Positions 7,550-16,089 of a stretch of DNA of 64,000 nucleotides are shown here, in pieces. A model generated the notes under the pieces. The model was not told the origin of the DNA. It ran no database searches and was given only the letters and a program-made list of their open reading frames with translations. How positions within the stretch are numbered: the stretch's first letter is position 1; each line of letters opens with the position of its first letter. A program made the translations under genes and the position numbers. Source of the DNA: JAVBMU01 sp031551755 (GTDB lineage Bacteria > Actinomycetota > Actinomycetes > Actinomycetales > Cellulomonadaceae); NCBI GenBank assembly GCA_031551755.1, contig JAVBNE010000058.1, positions 5,448-69,447 of the forward strand, in the 5' to 3' direction.

Positions 7550-8977
7550 CTAGTGGTGGAGCATCCGCGCGACCTCAGCGATCGAGCCGGTCAACGACGG
7601 ATACACCGTGAACGCCGAGGCCACGTTGTCCACCGTCAGCCGGTGGGCCACGGCCAGGGTGATCGGGAAGATCAGCTCACTTGCCCGCGGCGCCACCACG
7701 ACTCCGCCAAGCACAATGCCGGTCTCCGGATGGGCGAAGAGTTTGACGAACCCGTCGCTCATGCCCAGCATCTTCGCGCGCGGATTGCGCGCCAACGGCA
7801 AGGTGGCCGTTGAAAACCGCACGTCCTCAGCCCTCAGTGAATCCTCCCCGTGCCCAACTGTGGCGATCTCCGGTGCCGTGAAGATGTTCGAGGCGACCGA
7901 ACGCAAAGAGATCGGGCTAACCGCATCACCGAGCGCATGGGACATCGCGATCCGCCCCTGCATGGCCGCCACCGACGCCAGGGGCAACACGCCCGTGCAG
8001 TCGCCGGCCGCATAGACGCCCCGCGCAGAGGTCCGCGACACCTTGTCCACCTCGATGTGCCCACTCGCCGTGAGCCGAATCCCGGCCTCGGCCAATCCGA
8101 GCCCCTGGGTCGACGGCACCGATCCAACCGCCATCAGCACATGGGATCCCTCGACCACACGGCCGTCGGCCAGCGTGACAGCGACACCATCGGCGGTGCG
8201 CACGGCAGATTCCGCGCGCGACTTGGACATGACCGTCATCCCCCGGCCCCGGAACACACCTTCAATGAGTTCGGCAGCATCGGCGTCCTCGCCGGGAAGC
8301 ACCCGGTCGCGTGAGGAGACCAGCACAACATCGGTACCGAGCGCATGGAATGCGCTGGCGAACTCGGCGCCGGTCACACCGGAGCCGACAACGATCAGCT
8401 TGTGTGGCATCTGCGTCAAGTTGTAGAGCTGTGTCCACGTCAGGATGCGTTCACCGTCAGGAACCGCAGTGGGCAGTACCCGTGGGGTCGCGCCGACGGC
8501 CAGGAGGATCGCGTCGGCGTCGAAGGACTGGGTGCCGCCGGTAGCGTCCACGATCACCCGGTCGGCACCGTCCAGCCGCCCCTCGCCCATCACCACCCGC
8601 ACACCCTCGCGTTCCAGGCGCCCACGGATATCGGCGGACTGGGCGGCAGCGAGCGCCAGCACACGAGCATTGACCGCCTCGAGGTCGATGACCTCGCGCC
8701 GCGCATCCCGGTCGACAGTCGCGGCACCCGAGACCCGCACACCAAGGCTCGATGCCCGCTCGGCGTCGGTCATCCACTCGGCGGTCGCAATCAGCGTCTT
8801 CGACGGGACGGCATCGGTCAGGACGGCGGATCCGCCGAGTCCCTGCCGTTCCACCACGGTGACGTCGGCGCCCAGCCGGTGCGCCACCAACGCTGCCTCG
8901 TAACCGCCCGGGCCACCGCCAATGATGACAATACGGTTTGATCGGACGTCTTCGTCTTGGTTCCTCACGGATGCCAT
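7550..8977 (-). CDS. lpdA: LpdA-type NAD(P)H-quinone dehydrogenase (flavoprotein disulfide-reductase fold, no disulfide)
   Basis: Cytoplasmic FAD-dependent oxidoreductase of 475 residues. It has an N-terminal FAD motif (GGGPGGYEAALVAHRLG), a central NAD(P)-binding motif (VVGSGVTGAEFASAF), the second FAD motif (GVYAAGDCTG) and a C-terminal dimerisation domain. Where true dihydrolipoamide dehydrogenases have the redox-active CxxxxC, this protein reads GGSAVLTDAVPSK, with both cysteines replaced. That matches the actinobacterial LpdA group (Rv3303c-like), which reduces quinones instead of lipoamide. The automatic name dihydrolipoamide dehydrogenase would therefore be wrong. It is divergent from punA, with 47 bases between the two starts. 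Confidence 0.85.
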   Translation of the reverse strand: MASVRNQDEDVRSNRIVIIGGGPGGYEAALVAHRLGADVTVVERQGLGGSAVLTDAVPSKTLIATAEWMTDAERASSLGVRVSGAATVDRDARREVIDLEAVNARVLALAAAQSADIRGRLEREGVRVVMGEGRLDGADRVIVDATGGTQSFDADAILLAVGATPRVLPTAVPDGERILTWTQLYNLTQMPHKLIVVGSGVTGAEFASAFHALGTDVVLVSSRDRVLPGEDADAAELIEGVFRGRGMTVMSKSRAESAVRTADGVAVTLADGRVVEGSHVLMAVGSVPSTQGLGLAEAGIRLTASGHIEVDKVSRTSARGVYAAGDCTGVLPLASVAAMQGRIAMSHALGDAVSPISLRSVASNIFTAPEIATVGHGEDSLRAEDVRFSTATLPLARNPRAKMLGMSDGFVKLFAHPETGIVLGGVVVAPRASELIFPITLAVAHRLTVDNVASAFTVYPSLTGSIAEVARMLHH

Positions 8978-9011
8978 TGTGGCTCACCGGACCGCCAGGC
9001 GAGGAACCGGT

Positions 9012-9017
9012 TAGCCT
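9012..9017 (+). promoter_or_regulatory. Candidate -10 box (TAGCCT) for leaderless punA
   Basis: TAGCCT ends 7 bases before the ATG of the purine nucleoside phosphorylase gene, in the short divergent region shared with lpdA. No Shine-Dalgarno sequence is present between box and ATG. Confidence 0.45.
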
Positions 9018-9024
9018 GTCGAGC

Positions 9025-9864
9025 ATGACGACATCGCTGTCCCTCGATGACCCGGCCACCGATCCGTTCGAGGTCGCCCGGGAAGCGGCCGATGTCATAG
9101 CTACCCACACCGGGGTGAGCGGTCACGACATCGCGTTGGTCCTGGGCTCCGGCTGGGGTGGGGCCGCTGAGCTGCTGGGTGAGGTCGTCGGCGAGGTGGA
9201 GACCGAGCTCATTCCCGGGTTCAGTGCCCCTGCCGTGGCCGGTCATGTCGCCACCACGCGTTCCATCCGGATCGATCGGGTGGACGGCTCAGTGCGCCAT
9301 GCACTCGTGATCGGCTCCCGCACCCACCTCTATGAGGGGACCGGGGTGCGACGGGTCGCCCACGGGATCCGCACCGCGGCCGCCACGGGCGCCGACACGG
9401 TCATCTTGACCAATGGCTGCGGGGGGCTCAACGCGGCGTGGGGTCCGGGGACTCCCGTGCTCATCTCCGACCACCTGAACCTCACCGGCCGCAGCCCGTT
9501 GGAGGGGCCGACCTTCGTGGACCTGACGGACCTGTACTCGGCTCGGCTGCGCGATCTCGCCCGGCAGGTCGACCCGGGGCTGCCGGAAGGCGTGTACGCG
9601 CAGTTCCCCGGCCCGCATTACGAGACCCCGTCCGAGGTGCGGATGGCCGGGATCATGGGCGCCGACCTGGTGGGCATGTCCACCGCGATCGAGGCGATCG
9701 CCGCACGGCAAGCGGGCCTCGAGATCCTCGGCATCTCGCTGGTGACGAACCTGGCGGCCGGGGTGGGCGCGAACCCGTTGTCCCATGCGGAGGTCATCGA
9801 GGCGGGCGCGGCGGCCGGGCCGCGGATCAGCTCGCTGCTGGCCGAGATCGCCCGCAAGATCTGA
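9025..9864 (+). CDS. punA: Purine-nucleoside phosphorylase (trimeric, NP-II family)
   Basis: Cleaves purine (deoxy)ribonucleosides with phosphate to base plus (deoxy)ribose 1-phosphate. The 279-residue protein shows the phosphate site (VLGSGWGG), the TNGCGGLN segment, the sugar/base-site signature GPHYETPSEVRM and a C-terminal TNLAAG block of the trimeric class. The ATG at 9025 is preferred over the longer frame opening at 8938 because homology starts just after it and a -10 box sits 7 bases upstream. The stop overlaps the start of the mutase gene (TGATG), and deoC follows. The operon thus covers consecutive steps of purine deoxynucleoside breakdown. Confidence 0.93.
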   Translation: MTTSLSLDDPATDPFEVAREAADVIATHTGVSGHDIALVLGSGWGGAAELLGEVVGEVETELIPGFSAPAVAGHVATTRSIRIDRVDGSVRHALVIGSRTHLYEGTGVRRVAHGIRTAAATGADTVILTNGCGGLNAAWGPGTPVLISDHLNLTGRSPLEGPTFVDLTDLYSARLRDLARQVDPGLPEGVYAQFPGPHYETPSEVRMAGIMGADLVGMSTAIEAIAARQAGLEILGISLVTNLAAGVGANPLSHAEVIEAGAAAGPRISSLLAEIARKI

Positions 9865-11759
9865 TGGTGAACACACCCCTGAACGAGGTCATCCGGGCGG
9901 CAGAGCAATGGATCGCCGACGATGTCGACCCCGCCGACCAGGAAGAACTCCGCCGGCTGATCGACACGGCCCGGAGCGGGGCCGTGTTCGGCCGCAGAGC
10001 CGAGACCGGCGGCCCCTCGGCTGAAGGTGGCTCAGCGACCGATGGTCACCCTGCGGATGACGGCAACCCCGCGGCAACCGATGGGGCGGCGGTGCTGGAG
10101 GGAGCAAACGCTCGAGCCGCCGCCGAGGAACTGCGCGACCGGTTCGCGGCCGATTTGCAGTTCGGCACCGCTGGTTTACGCGGGGCGATGGCGGCCGGCC
10201 GCAACCGCATGAACCGCGCGGTTGTCATCCGGGCGGCAGCCGGGTTGGCCGCCTACCTCACGGCCGCCCTCGACGAGTCCGCCGCCCCGCCCATCGTCGT
10301 GGTGGGCTACGACGCCCGGCGGCATTCCGAGACCTTCGCACACGACACGGCGGCCGTCCTGACGGCCGCCGGGATCTCGGTCTCCCTGCTCCCGTCCGCG
10401 CTCCCGACGCCAGTCCTGGCCTTCGCCGTTCGCCGGCTGTCGGCCGATGCCGGGGTGATGGTCACCGCGAGCCACAACCCCCCGCAGGACAACGGCTACA
10501 AGGTCTATCTCGGCGGGCGGGTGGTCACAGACTCGGGTCAGGGGGCGCAGATCGTGCCCCCGTTCGACGAGCGGATCGCTACCGCCATCGCGGCCGTCGG
10601 CCCTGCACGCACGGTTCCCCGGGCGACCAGCGGCTGGCAGGTGTTGGACTCCACGCTGCATGAGGAGTACATCGGCTCGGTGCTTACCCGGGCCGATGGC
10701 GCGCCTCGAGATCTGCGGATCGTCACCACCTCGCTGCACGGGGTGGGGGCAGCGACGCTCGCGCGGGTGCTCGCCGGCGCCGGGTTCACCGACGTGATCC
10801 CAGTGACCGAACAACGTGACCCCGATCCGGCCTTCCCGTCGGTGGCGTTCCCGAACCCCGAGGAGCCGGGCGCCATCGACCTGGCGCTCTCCTATGCCCA
10901 GGAAACCGGCGCCGACTTGGTAATCGCGAATGACCCCGATGCCGACCGCTGCGCGGCCGCCGTCCGCGACCCCCGGGCCGCGATCGCCCGCGGGCCGGAG
11001 ACCGCACGCACCTTCGGTTGGCGGATGCTGCACGGCGATGAGGTGGGGGCCCTATTGGGGCAGGACGCCGCGGACCGTGGGGTCGACGTGCTGGCGAACT
11101 CGATCGTGTCCTCCCGGTTGCTGTCGCGGATCGCGGTCGCCCACCGGGTCTCCCATGCCACGACGCTCACCGGTTTCAAGTGGATCTCCCGGGTGGTCGG
11201 CCTGGGCTTCGGCTATGAGGAAGCGCTCGGCTACTGCACGGACCCGGACCTCGTGCGAGACAAGGACGGCATCAGCGCGGCGCTGCGGCTGGCCCAGCTG
11301 GCCAACCGCCTCAAGGCCGACGGCCGCTCTCTCATCGACGCCTTGGACGACCTGGCACGTCGCCACGGCCTGTACCTGACGGACCAAATCTCCGCGCGGT
11401 TCACCGATCTCAGCGAGATCGGCGCGACCATGGCACGGCTACGATCGGCGCCGCCTGCCTCCCTGGCAGGGTCACCCGTCTCCTCGGTCACTGATCTGAG
11501 CGCGGGTCTCGACGGCCTGCCACCCACGGACGGCGTCCGAATCCTGACCGAGGACGACACCCGGGTGATCGTCCGCCCCTCGGGTACCGAACCCAAGGTG
11601 AAGTGCTACCTGGAGGTCGTCCTCCCCGTCCCGTCCGGTGCCACGCGCGAGCAACTCACCGCCGTCCGGGACTCGGCCCGCGAACGCCTCGACCTCGTCG
11701 CCGTCGGTGTTCGGACTGCCCTCGGGCTCGACACCGCGCAAGCGGCGACACGCGGGTAG
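9864..11759 (+). CDS. PGM2-type phosphohexo/phosphopentomutase
   Basis: Alpha-D-phosphohexomutase superfamily protein of 631 residues. The catalytic serine lies in TASHNPPQDNGYK (about residue 200), the metal loop is NDPDADRC (about 355), a sugar-specificity region lies near SGFKWISRV/GYEEALGY-like sequence, and the phosphate-binding loop RPSGTEPKVK is near 570. The EEALGYCTDP-type sequence is that of the PGM2 group, which includes phosphopentomutases. Between punA and deoC the expected job is (deoxy)ribose 1-phosphate to 5-phosphate; no deoB-type mutase is present. A low-complexity, Gly/Ala/Asp-rich insertion at about residues 47-80 is unusual. The long frame opening at 9438 is out of frame with punA and is not used. 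Confidence 0.87.
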   Translation: MVNTPLNEVIRAAEQWIADDVDPADQEELRRLIDTARSGAVFGRRAETGGPSAEGGSATDGHPADDGNPAATDGAAVLEGANARAAAEELRDRFAADLQFGTAGLRGAMAAGRNRMNRAVVIRAAAGLAAYLTAALDESAAPPIVVVGYDARRHSETFAHDTAAVLTAAGISVSLLPSALPTPVLAFAVRRLSADAGVMVTASHNPPQDNGYKVYLGGRVVTDSGQGAQIVPPFDERIATAIAAVGPARTVPRATSGWQVLDSTLHEEYIGSVLTRADGAPRDLRIVTTSLHGVGAATLARVLAGAGFTDVIPVTEQRDPDPAFPSVAFPNPEEPGAIDLALSYAQETGADLVIANDPDADRCAAAVRDPRAAIARGPETARTFGWRMLHGDEVGALLGQDAADRGVDVLANSIVSSRLLSRIAVAHRVSHATTLTGFKWISRVVGLGFGYEEALGYCTDPDLVRDKDGISAALRLAQLANRLKADGRSLIDALDDLARRHGLYLTDQISARFTDLSEIGATMARLRSAPPASLAGSPVSSVTDLSAGLDGLPPTDGVRILTEDDTRVIVRPSGTEPKVKCYLEVVLPVPSGATREQLTAVRDSARERLDLVAVGVRTALGLDTAQAATRG

Positions 11760-11762
11760 CCT
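11757..11762 (+). promoter_or_regulatory. Candidate -10 box (TAGCCT) for leaderless deoC
   Basis: TAGCCT overlaps the mutase stop codon and lies 6 bases before the deoC ATG. It would provide an internal leaderless promoter inside the punA-deoC cluster. Confidence 0.4.
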
Positions 11763-11768
11763 GGCCGG

Positions 11769-12776
11769 ATGACCTCCGCCCCGCCGGCCCAGTCCCCGGG
11801 CCGCACCGCGGCCGCCGTTGCCGACCTCGCCCGGTCGGTGGCCGGTACCGACCTCGACGACGCTGCCTGGCGACGGTTCCTGGGTGCGTTGCCGGGCGTC
11901 GACCAGGTGGGTGCCGACGGCCGGGCCGCGGCGCTACGGACCCGATCGATCAAGACGACATCGAAGGCGTGGGCCCTCGACACGGCGATCTCGATGATCG
12001 ACCTGACCACCCTCGAAGGGGCCGACACCCCGGGCAAAGTACGGGGTCTCGCGGCGAAAGCGGTCCGGCCGGAACCGAACGACCCGAGCTGCCCGCGGGT
12101 GGCGGCCGTCTGCGTCTACGCCGACATGGTGCCGGTGGCCGTTGAGGCCCTGGCCGGGACCGGCGTTCACGTGGCCGCCGTTGCCACCGCTTTCCCCTCC
12201 GGCCGAGCCTCGCGTGACGTCCGGCTCGCCGATACGGCTGAGGCCGTGCGGGCGGGAGCCGATGAGATCGACATGGTGATCGACCGGGGTGCGTTCCTCG
12301 CCGGTCACTACGCCAAGGTCTATGAGGACATCGTGGCCGTGCGCGCGGCCTGCCACGCTGACGGTCACGACGCCCATCTCAAGGTCATCCTGGAGACCGG
12401 CGAACTGGTCAGCTACGACAACGTCCGGCGGGCCTCCTGGCTCGCGATGCTGGCCGGCGCCGACTTCATCAAGACCAGCACGGGCAAGGTCAGTCCGGCC
12501 GCGACGCTGCCGGTCACCGTGGTCATGTTGGAGGCGGTGCGCGACTTCCGGGCCGCCACCGGTGTGCAGGTCGGCGTCAAACCCGCCGGTGGTATCCGGA
12601 CCGCCAAAGACGCCATCTCCTATCTCGTGGCCGTCCATGAGGTCGCCGGAGAAGACTGGCTGTCTCCCACCTGGTTCCGGTTCGGCGCGTCCTCGCTGCT
12701 CAATGACGTTCTGCTGCAACGCAACAAGCTCGCCTCCGGCACCTACTGGGGCGCCGACTATCTGACCCTCGACTGA
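11769..12776 (+). CDS. deoC: Deoxyribose-phosphate aldolase
   Basis: Cleaves 2-deoxyribose 5-phosphate to acetaldehyde plus glyceraldehyde 3-phosphate through a Schiff base. In the 335-residue protein the catalytic lysine lies in FIKTSTGKV (about residue 234). A second conserved lysine is in VGVKPAGGIRT, and the early ATVAVCVY-like strand appears as VAAVCVYADM. It is longer than the 220-260-residue bacterial enzymes and resembles the longer DeoC type with an N-terminal helical extension (about 70 residues). Acetaldehyde made here can be oxidised by the dehydrogenase encoded 40 bases downstream. Confidence 0.94.
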   Translation: MTSAPPAQSPGRTAAAVADLARSVAGTDLDDAAWRRFLGALPGVDQVGADGRAAALRTRSIKTTSKAWALDTAISMIDLTTLEGADTPGKVRGLAAKAVRPEPNDPSCPRVAAVCVYADMVPVAVEALAGTGVHVAAVATAFPSGRASRDVRLADTAEAVRAGADEIDMVIDRGAFLAGHYAKVYEDIVAVRAACHADGHDAHLKVILETGELVSYDNVRRASWLAMLAGADFIKTSTGKVSPAATLPVTVVMLEAVRDFRAATGVQVGVKPAGGIRTAKDAISYLVAVHEVAGEDWLSPTWFRFGASSLLNDVLLQRNKLASGTYWGADYLTLD

Positions 12777-12815
12777 CCGCCCCGGCGTTCACCTTCGCAT
12801 CGATCCGAGGAAACC

Positions 12816-14264
12816 ATGCCCGCCTTCGAGTACGCCCCCGCACCCGAGTCGCGGGCCGTCGTCGACATCGCCTCCAGCTACGGCCTGTTCATCAGCGGGG
12901 AGTTCAGTCCGGCGTCGGACGGTTCCGCCCGCAAGTCGGTGAACCCAGCCACGGAGGAAGTCCTGGCCGAGGTCGCCGAGGGCACTGAGGCCGACGTTCA
13001 CCGTGCGGTCGCCGCCGCCCGGACCGCCCACCAGAAGGTGTGGGGGCCGCTGCCCGGGGCGGAGCGCGCCAAGTACCTGTTCCGGATCGCCCGGCTGCTG
13101 GCGGAGCGCTCCCGGGAGTTCGCCGTCCTGGAGACCTTGGACAACGGCAAGCCGATCCGCGAGTCCCGCGACGTGGACGTGCCCACCGCCGCCGCCCACT
13201 TCTTCTACTACGCGGGCTGGGCCGACAAGCTCGAACACGCCGGATATGGCCCCCAACCGACCCCGCACGGCGTCGCCGCCCAAGTCATCCCCTGGAACTT
13301 CCCCCTGCTCATGCTGGCGTGGAAGGTCGCCCCGGCGCTGGCCACCGGCAACACGGTGGTCCTCAAACCGGCCGAGACGACACCGTTGACCGCGCTGCTC
13401 TTCGCCGATCTGCTCCGGCAGGCGGAGCTGCCACCCGGGGTGGTGAACATCGTCACGGGCGGTCGCGGCACCGGATCGGCCCTGGTCAACCATCCCGACG
13501 TCGACAAGATCGCGTTCACGGGCTCAACTCCCGTGGGTAAGCGCATCGCACGGGAAGTCGCCGGGACGCGCAAACACCTGACGTTGGAGCTGGGCGGCAA
13601 GGCCGCGAACATCGTCTTCGACGACGCCCCGCTCGATCAGGCGATCGAGGGCATCGTGAACGGCATCTACTTCAACCAGGGTCAGGTCTGCTGCGCGGGG
13701 TCGCGGCTGCTGGTCCAAGAGTCGATCGCGGAGGAGTTCATCGCCCGCCTCAAGTCGCGGTTGAGCACGCTGCGGGTGGGTGACCCGATGGACAAGAACA
13801 CCGATGTCGGGGCGATCAACTCCCCCGAACAGCTCGCCCGGATCACGGCGCTGACCGACGCGGGCGTTGATGAGGGGGCGACCCGCTGGACACTGGCCTG
13901 TGAGCTGCCGTCCACCGGCTACTGGTTCGCCCCGACCGTCTTCACGGATGTCTCCGCGGCGCACCGGATCGCCCGTGAGGAGATCTTTGGGCCGGTGCTC
14001 TCCGTGTTGACCTTCCGCACCCCGGCCGAGGCGGTCGCGAAGGCAAACAACACGCCCTACGGGCTCTCGGCGGGCATCTGGACGCAGAAGGGGTCGCTGA
14101 TCCTGTGGATGGCCGACCGCCTGCGGGCCGGCGTCGTGTGGGCCAACACCTTCAACCGCTTCGACCCGGCCAGCCCGTTCGGCGGCTACAAGGAATCCGG
14201 CTACGGCCGGGAGGGCGGCCGTCACGGACTCGCCCCGTACCTCGTTGAGGGGAGCACCTACTGA
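12816..14264 (+). CDS. NAD(P)-dependent aldehyde dehydrogenase, catalytically intact
   Basis: ALDH superfamily enzyme of 482 residues. It contains the cofactor segment IPWNFPLLMLAWK, the oxyanion loop GFTGS-like FTGSTPVGK, the general-base glutamate in LELGGKAANIVF (about 259) and the catalytic cysteine in NQGQVCCAG (about 290). The C-terminal EEIFGPVLSV and NRFDPASPFGGYKESGYG motifs are complete. Position directly after deoC suggests oxidation of acetaldehyde released by deoxyribose-phosphate cleavage. The stop overlaps the start of a second, incomplete ALDH-like gene (TGATG). Confidence 0.9.
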   Translation: MPAFEYAPAPESRAVVDIASSYGLFISGEFSPASDGSARKSVNPATEEVLAEVAEGTEADVHRAVAAARTAHQKVWGPLPGAERAKYLFRIARLLAERSREFAVLETLDNGKPIRESRDVDVPTAAAHFFYYAGWADKLEHAGYGPQPTPHGVAAQVIPWNFPLLMLAWKVAPALATGNTVVLKPAETTPLTALLFADLLRQAELPPGVVNIVTGGRGTGSALVNHPDVDKIAFTGSTPVGKRIAREVAGTRKHLTLELGGKAANIVFDDAPLDQAIEGIVNGIYFNQGQVCCAGSRLLVQESIAEEFIARLKSRLSTLRVGDPMDKNTDVGAINSPEQLARITALTDAGVDEGATRWTLACELPSTGYWFAPTVFTDVSAAHRIAREEIFGPVLSVLTFRTPAEAVAKANNTPYGLSAGIWTQKGSLILWMADRLRAGVVWANTFNRFDPASPFGGYKESGYGREGGRHGLAPYLVEGSTY

Positions 14265-15172
14265 TGGCCGCCAAGCAGAGCGCCGCCCGGCTGGATGTGC
14301 GCAAGACCTACAAGCTCGCCATCGGGGGGAAGTTCCCCCGGAGCGAGTCGGCCCGGACGTATGAGGTCACCGATGCCACGGGCCGGTTTCTGGCCAATGC
14401 GGCGCTGGCCTCCCGCAAGGACGCCCGGGAGGCCGTCGTGGCCGCGCGGGCGGCTCAGCCGGGGTGGGCCGGGGCGACCGCCTACAACCGGGGGCAGGTG
14501 CTCTACCGGGTGGCGGAGTTGCTGGAGGGCCGGCGGGAACAGTTCGTGGCTGAGGTCGGCGCCGGTGAAGGGATCGATGACCGGGCGGCGAACGCCCAGG
14601 TCTCGGCCGCTATCGACCGGTGGGTGTGGTATGCCGGGTGGACCGACAAGATCGCGCAGATCGCCGGCGCGGCCAACCCGGTGGCGGGGCCGTACTTCAA
14701 CCTGTCCGTGCCGGAGCCGACGGGTGTGGTGGTGGTCCTGGCGCCGCAGCGCTCGTCGCTGCTGGGTTTCGTCTCAGCCGTGGCTCCTGCGTTGGTCGCC
14801 GGGAACACGGTGGTCGCCGTGGCCTCGCAGGACCGGCCGCTGCCTGCGGCCTCACTGGCTGAGGTGTTGGCCACGTCCGATGTGCCCGGTGGCGTGGTCA
14901 ATGTGCTCACCGGTCATGTGGCGGAGTTGGCCCCGGGGTTGGCCGCACATCTGGATGTGAACGCGATTGACCTCGGCGGGGTCGCGGGGGCCGACGGCGT
15001 GAGCTGGGGCGAGTTGGCGGCGACGGCGGCCGACAGTGTGAAGCGGGTGCTGCGGCCAGCGATGGATCCCGACGGCGTCGCCGTGGAGCCGGACTGGGCC
15101 GCCGCGCCTTCACCGAGCCGCATCCTGGCGTTCACCGAAACCAAGACGGTATGGCACCCAAAGGGGATTTAA
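14264..15172 (+). CDS. Aldehyde dehydrogenase-like protein lacking the catalytic half
   Basis: A 302-residue protein aligned with the N-terminal, cofactor-binding part of ALDHs (opening KTYKLAIGGKFPRSESARTY, central VVVVLAPQRSSLLGFVSAVA). It ends soon after a degraded oxyanion-loop region (AIDLGGVAGADG) and has no LELGG glutamate or catalytic cysteine. It is unlikely to be an active dehydrogenase. Its start overlaps the stop of the intact ALDH by one base, so the two proteins are probably co-translated. The pair recalls ALDH16, where an active and an inactive ALDH module are fused. A structural or regulatory subunit role is an inference. Confidence 0.8.
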   Translation: MAAKQSAARLDVRKTYKLAIGGKFPRSESARTYEVTDATGRFLANAALASRKDAREAVVAARAAQPGWAGATAYNRGQVLYRVAELLEGRREQFVAEVGAGEGIDDRAANAQVSAAIDRWVWYAGWTDKIAQIAGAANPVAGPYFNLSVPEPTGVVVVLAPQRSSLLGFVSAVAPALVAGNTVVAVASQDRPLPAASLAEVLATSDVPGGVVNVLTGHVAELAPGLAAHLDVNAIDLGGVAGADGVSWGELAATAADSVKRVLRPAMDPDGVAVEPDWAAAPSPSRILAFTETKTVWHPKGI

Positions 15173-15280
15173 CGGCGTGAGCCCCAAGACTTGGCCGAAG
15201 TGAACGCACCCAGCAATACTCCATGCACACGGGCTAGAGTGGTCGATCCGGAACCAGTTCTGGAACACGGGGGCATAGCA

Positions 15281-15448
15281 ATGGGCCAGTCCACTCTCAC
15301 TTTTTCGATGGTGCTCGTCGCTGGCGTCGCACTGGCCTCACAGCATTTCGCCGTCAAACGGGAGAATCGCGAGAAGACCATTACCGTTCTGACCGGGGGT
15401 TTGATCGGCACGATGGCGCTCATTGCTTGGTCTTCGCAGCCGGTATGA
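15281..15448 (+). CDS. Small two-pass membrane protein (55 aa), unknown function
   Basis: ATG at 15281 preceded by a purine-rich ACGGGGG stretch at 15266-15273 and by a TAGAGT box near 15235. The peptide has a membrane segment at residues 5-19 (TLTFSMVLVAGVALA), a short basic loop (KRENREK) and a second segment at about 34-50 (TVLTGGLIGTMALIAW). A longer frame opening at 15191 would add 30 unrelated residues and is not preferred. No family recognised. Confidence 0.5.
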   Translation: MGQSTLTFSMVLVAGVALASQHFAVKRENREKTITVLTGGLIGTMALIAWSSQPV

Positions 15449-15468
15449 ACGGCTGCCGCCGCCGGCAC

Positions 15469-15984
15469 CTATAGTTCGGTTCGCTTCTTCACCGAGCGCC
15501 GCTCAAGAACAGCACGTACCCAACCCGCCACCGTTCCAACGGATTGACGTCCGCGAGTTACCCGAACAAGTTCACTCACCGTGGAGTCGAGAAAAGCGCC
15601 GATTCGTTCGAAATCTGCCAGATCTTGGGGACTGAATTCCTTTCTCGACTGGTGAGACTCCGCCAGAATTCCGTCAAGCCTTCTCACACCCAACACCGTC
15701 CCCTCGACCTGCTTCCAGAGACCAAACGAGAGGTCCTGGGCAAGGGCGAGGGCATGCCGGTCGAACGAGTCGACAGTCAGTGGCCCCTTCTCCGGGCCAA
15801 GCCTTCCGGACTCACGGATCGGCGCGATGATGGCTTGCACCCGGTACATCTCCATGGCGAGCAACCGGGTCGCAGCCCGCCAGGTTCGCCTTTCCGCCCT
15901 TCTCGTCAGTATCCATGTGGTTCCGACTGTGGCGAATGCACCGACAAGCACTCCCACGATCGCTGAAACTACGCCGACCCACAT
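15469..15984 (-). CDS. Hypothetical membrane-anchored protein (171 aa)
   Basis: From the ATG at 15984, preceded by GGAGGAAG on the minus strand. The protein begins with one membrane span (VGVVSAIVGVLVGAFATVGTTW), then a basic stretch (TRRAERRTW) and a helical cytoplasmic domain of about 140 residues. The domain has no cysteines or catalytic signature. The overall plan (short N-terminal anchor plus helical domain) is common among uncharacterised bacterial proteins. Codon use is less GC-biased than its neighbours, which may indicate an accessory gene. A longer frame beginning at 16089 is rejected because the anchor and ribosome binding site sit at 15984. Confidence 0.6.
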   Translation of the reverse strand: MWVGVVSAIVGVLVGAFATVGTTWILTRRAERRTWRAATRLLAMEMYRVQAIIAPIRESGRLGPEKGPLTVDSFDRHALALAQDLSFGLWKQVEGTVLGVRRLDGILAESHQSRKEFSPQDLADFERIGAFLDSTVSELVRVTRGRQSVGTVAGWVRAVLERRSVKKRTEL

Positions 15985-16089
15985 TCTTCCTCCGGCTTCA
16001 TACCCAACTTGACCAACCTGACGGCGCGCACAAGACGACTTCCACTTCCGCGACCCAGCGGCACCCGTGCGACACGTGCCCCCGCGCAC

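Noticed and set aside
9438..11759. 773-codon frame starting inside punA
   Set aside because: The first 142 codons are out-of-frame punA sequence; the mutase starts at 9864 with a TGATG overlap.
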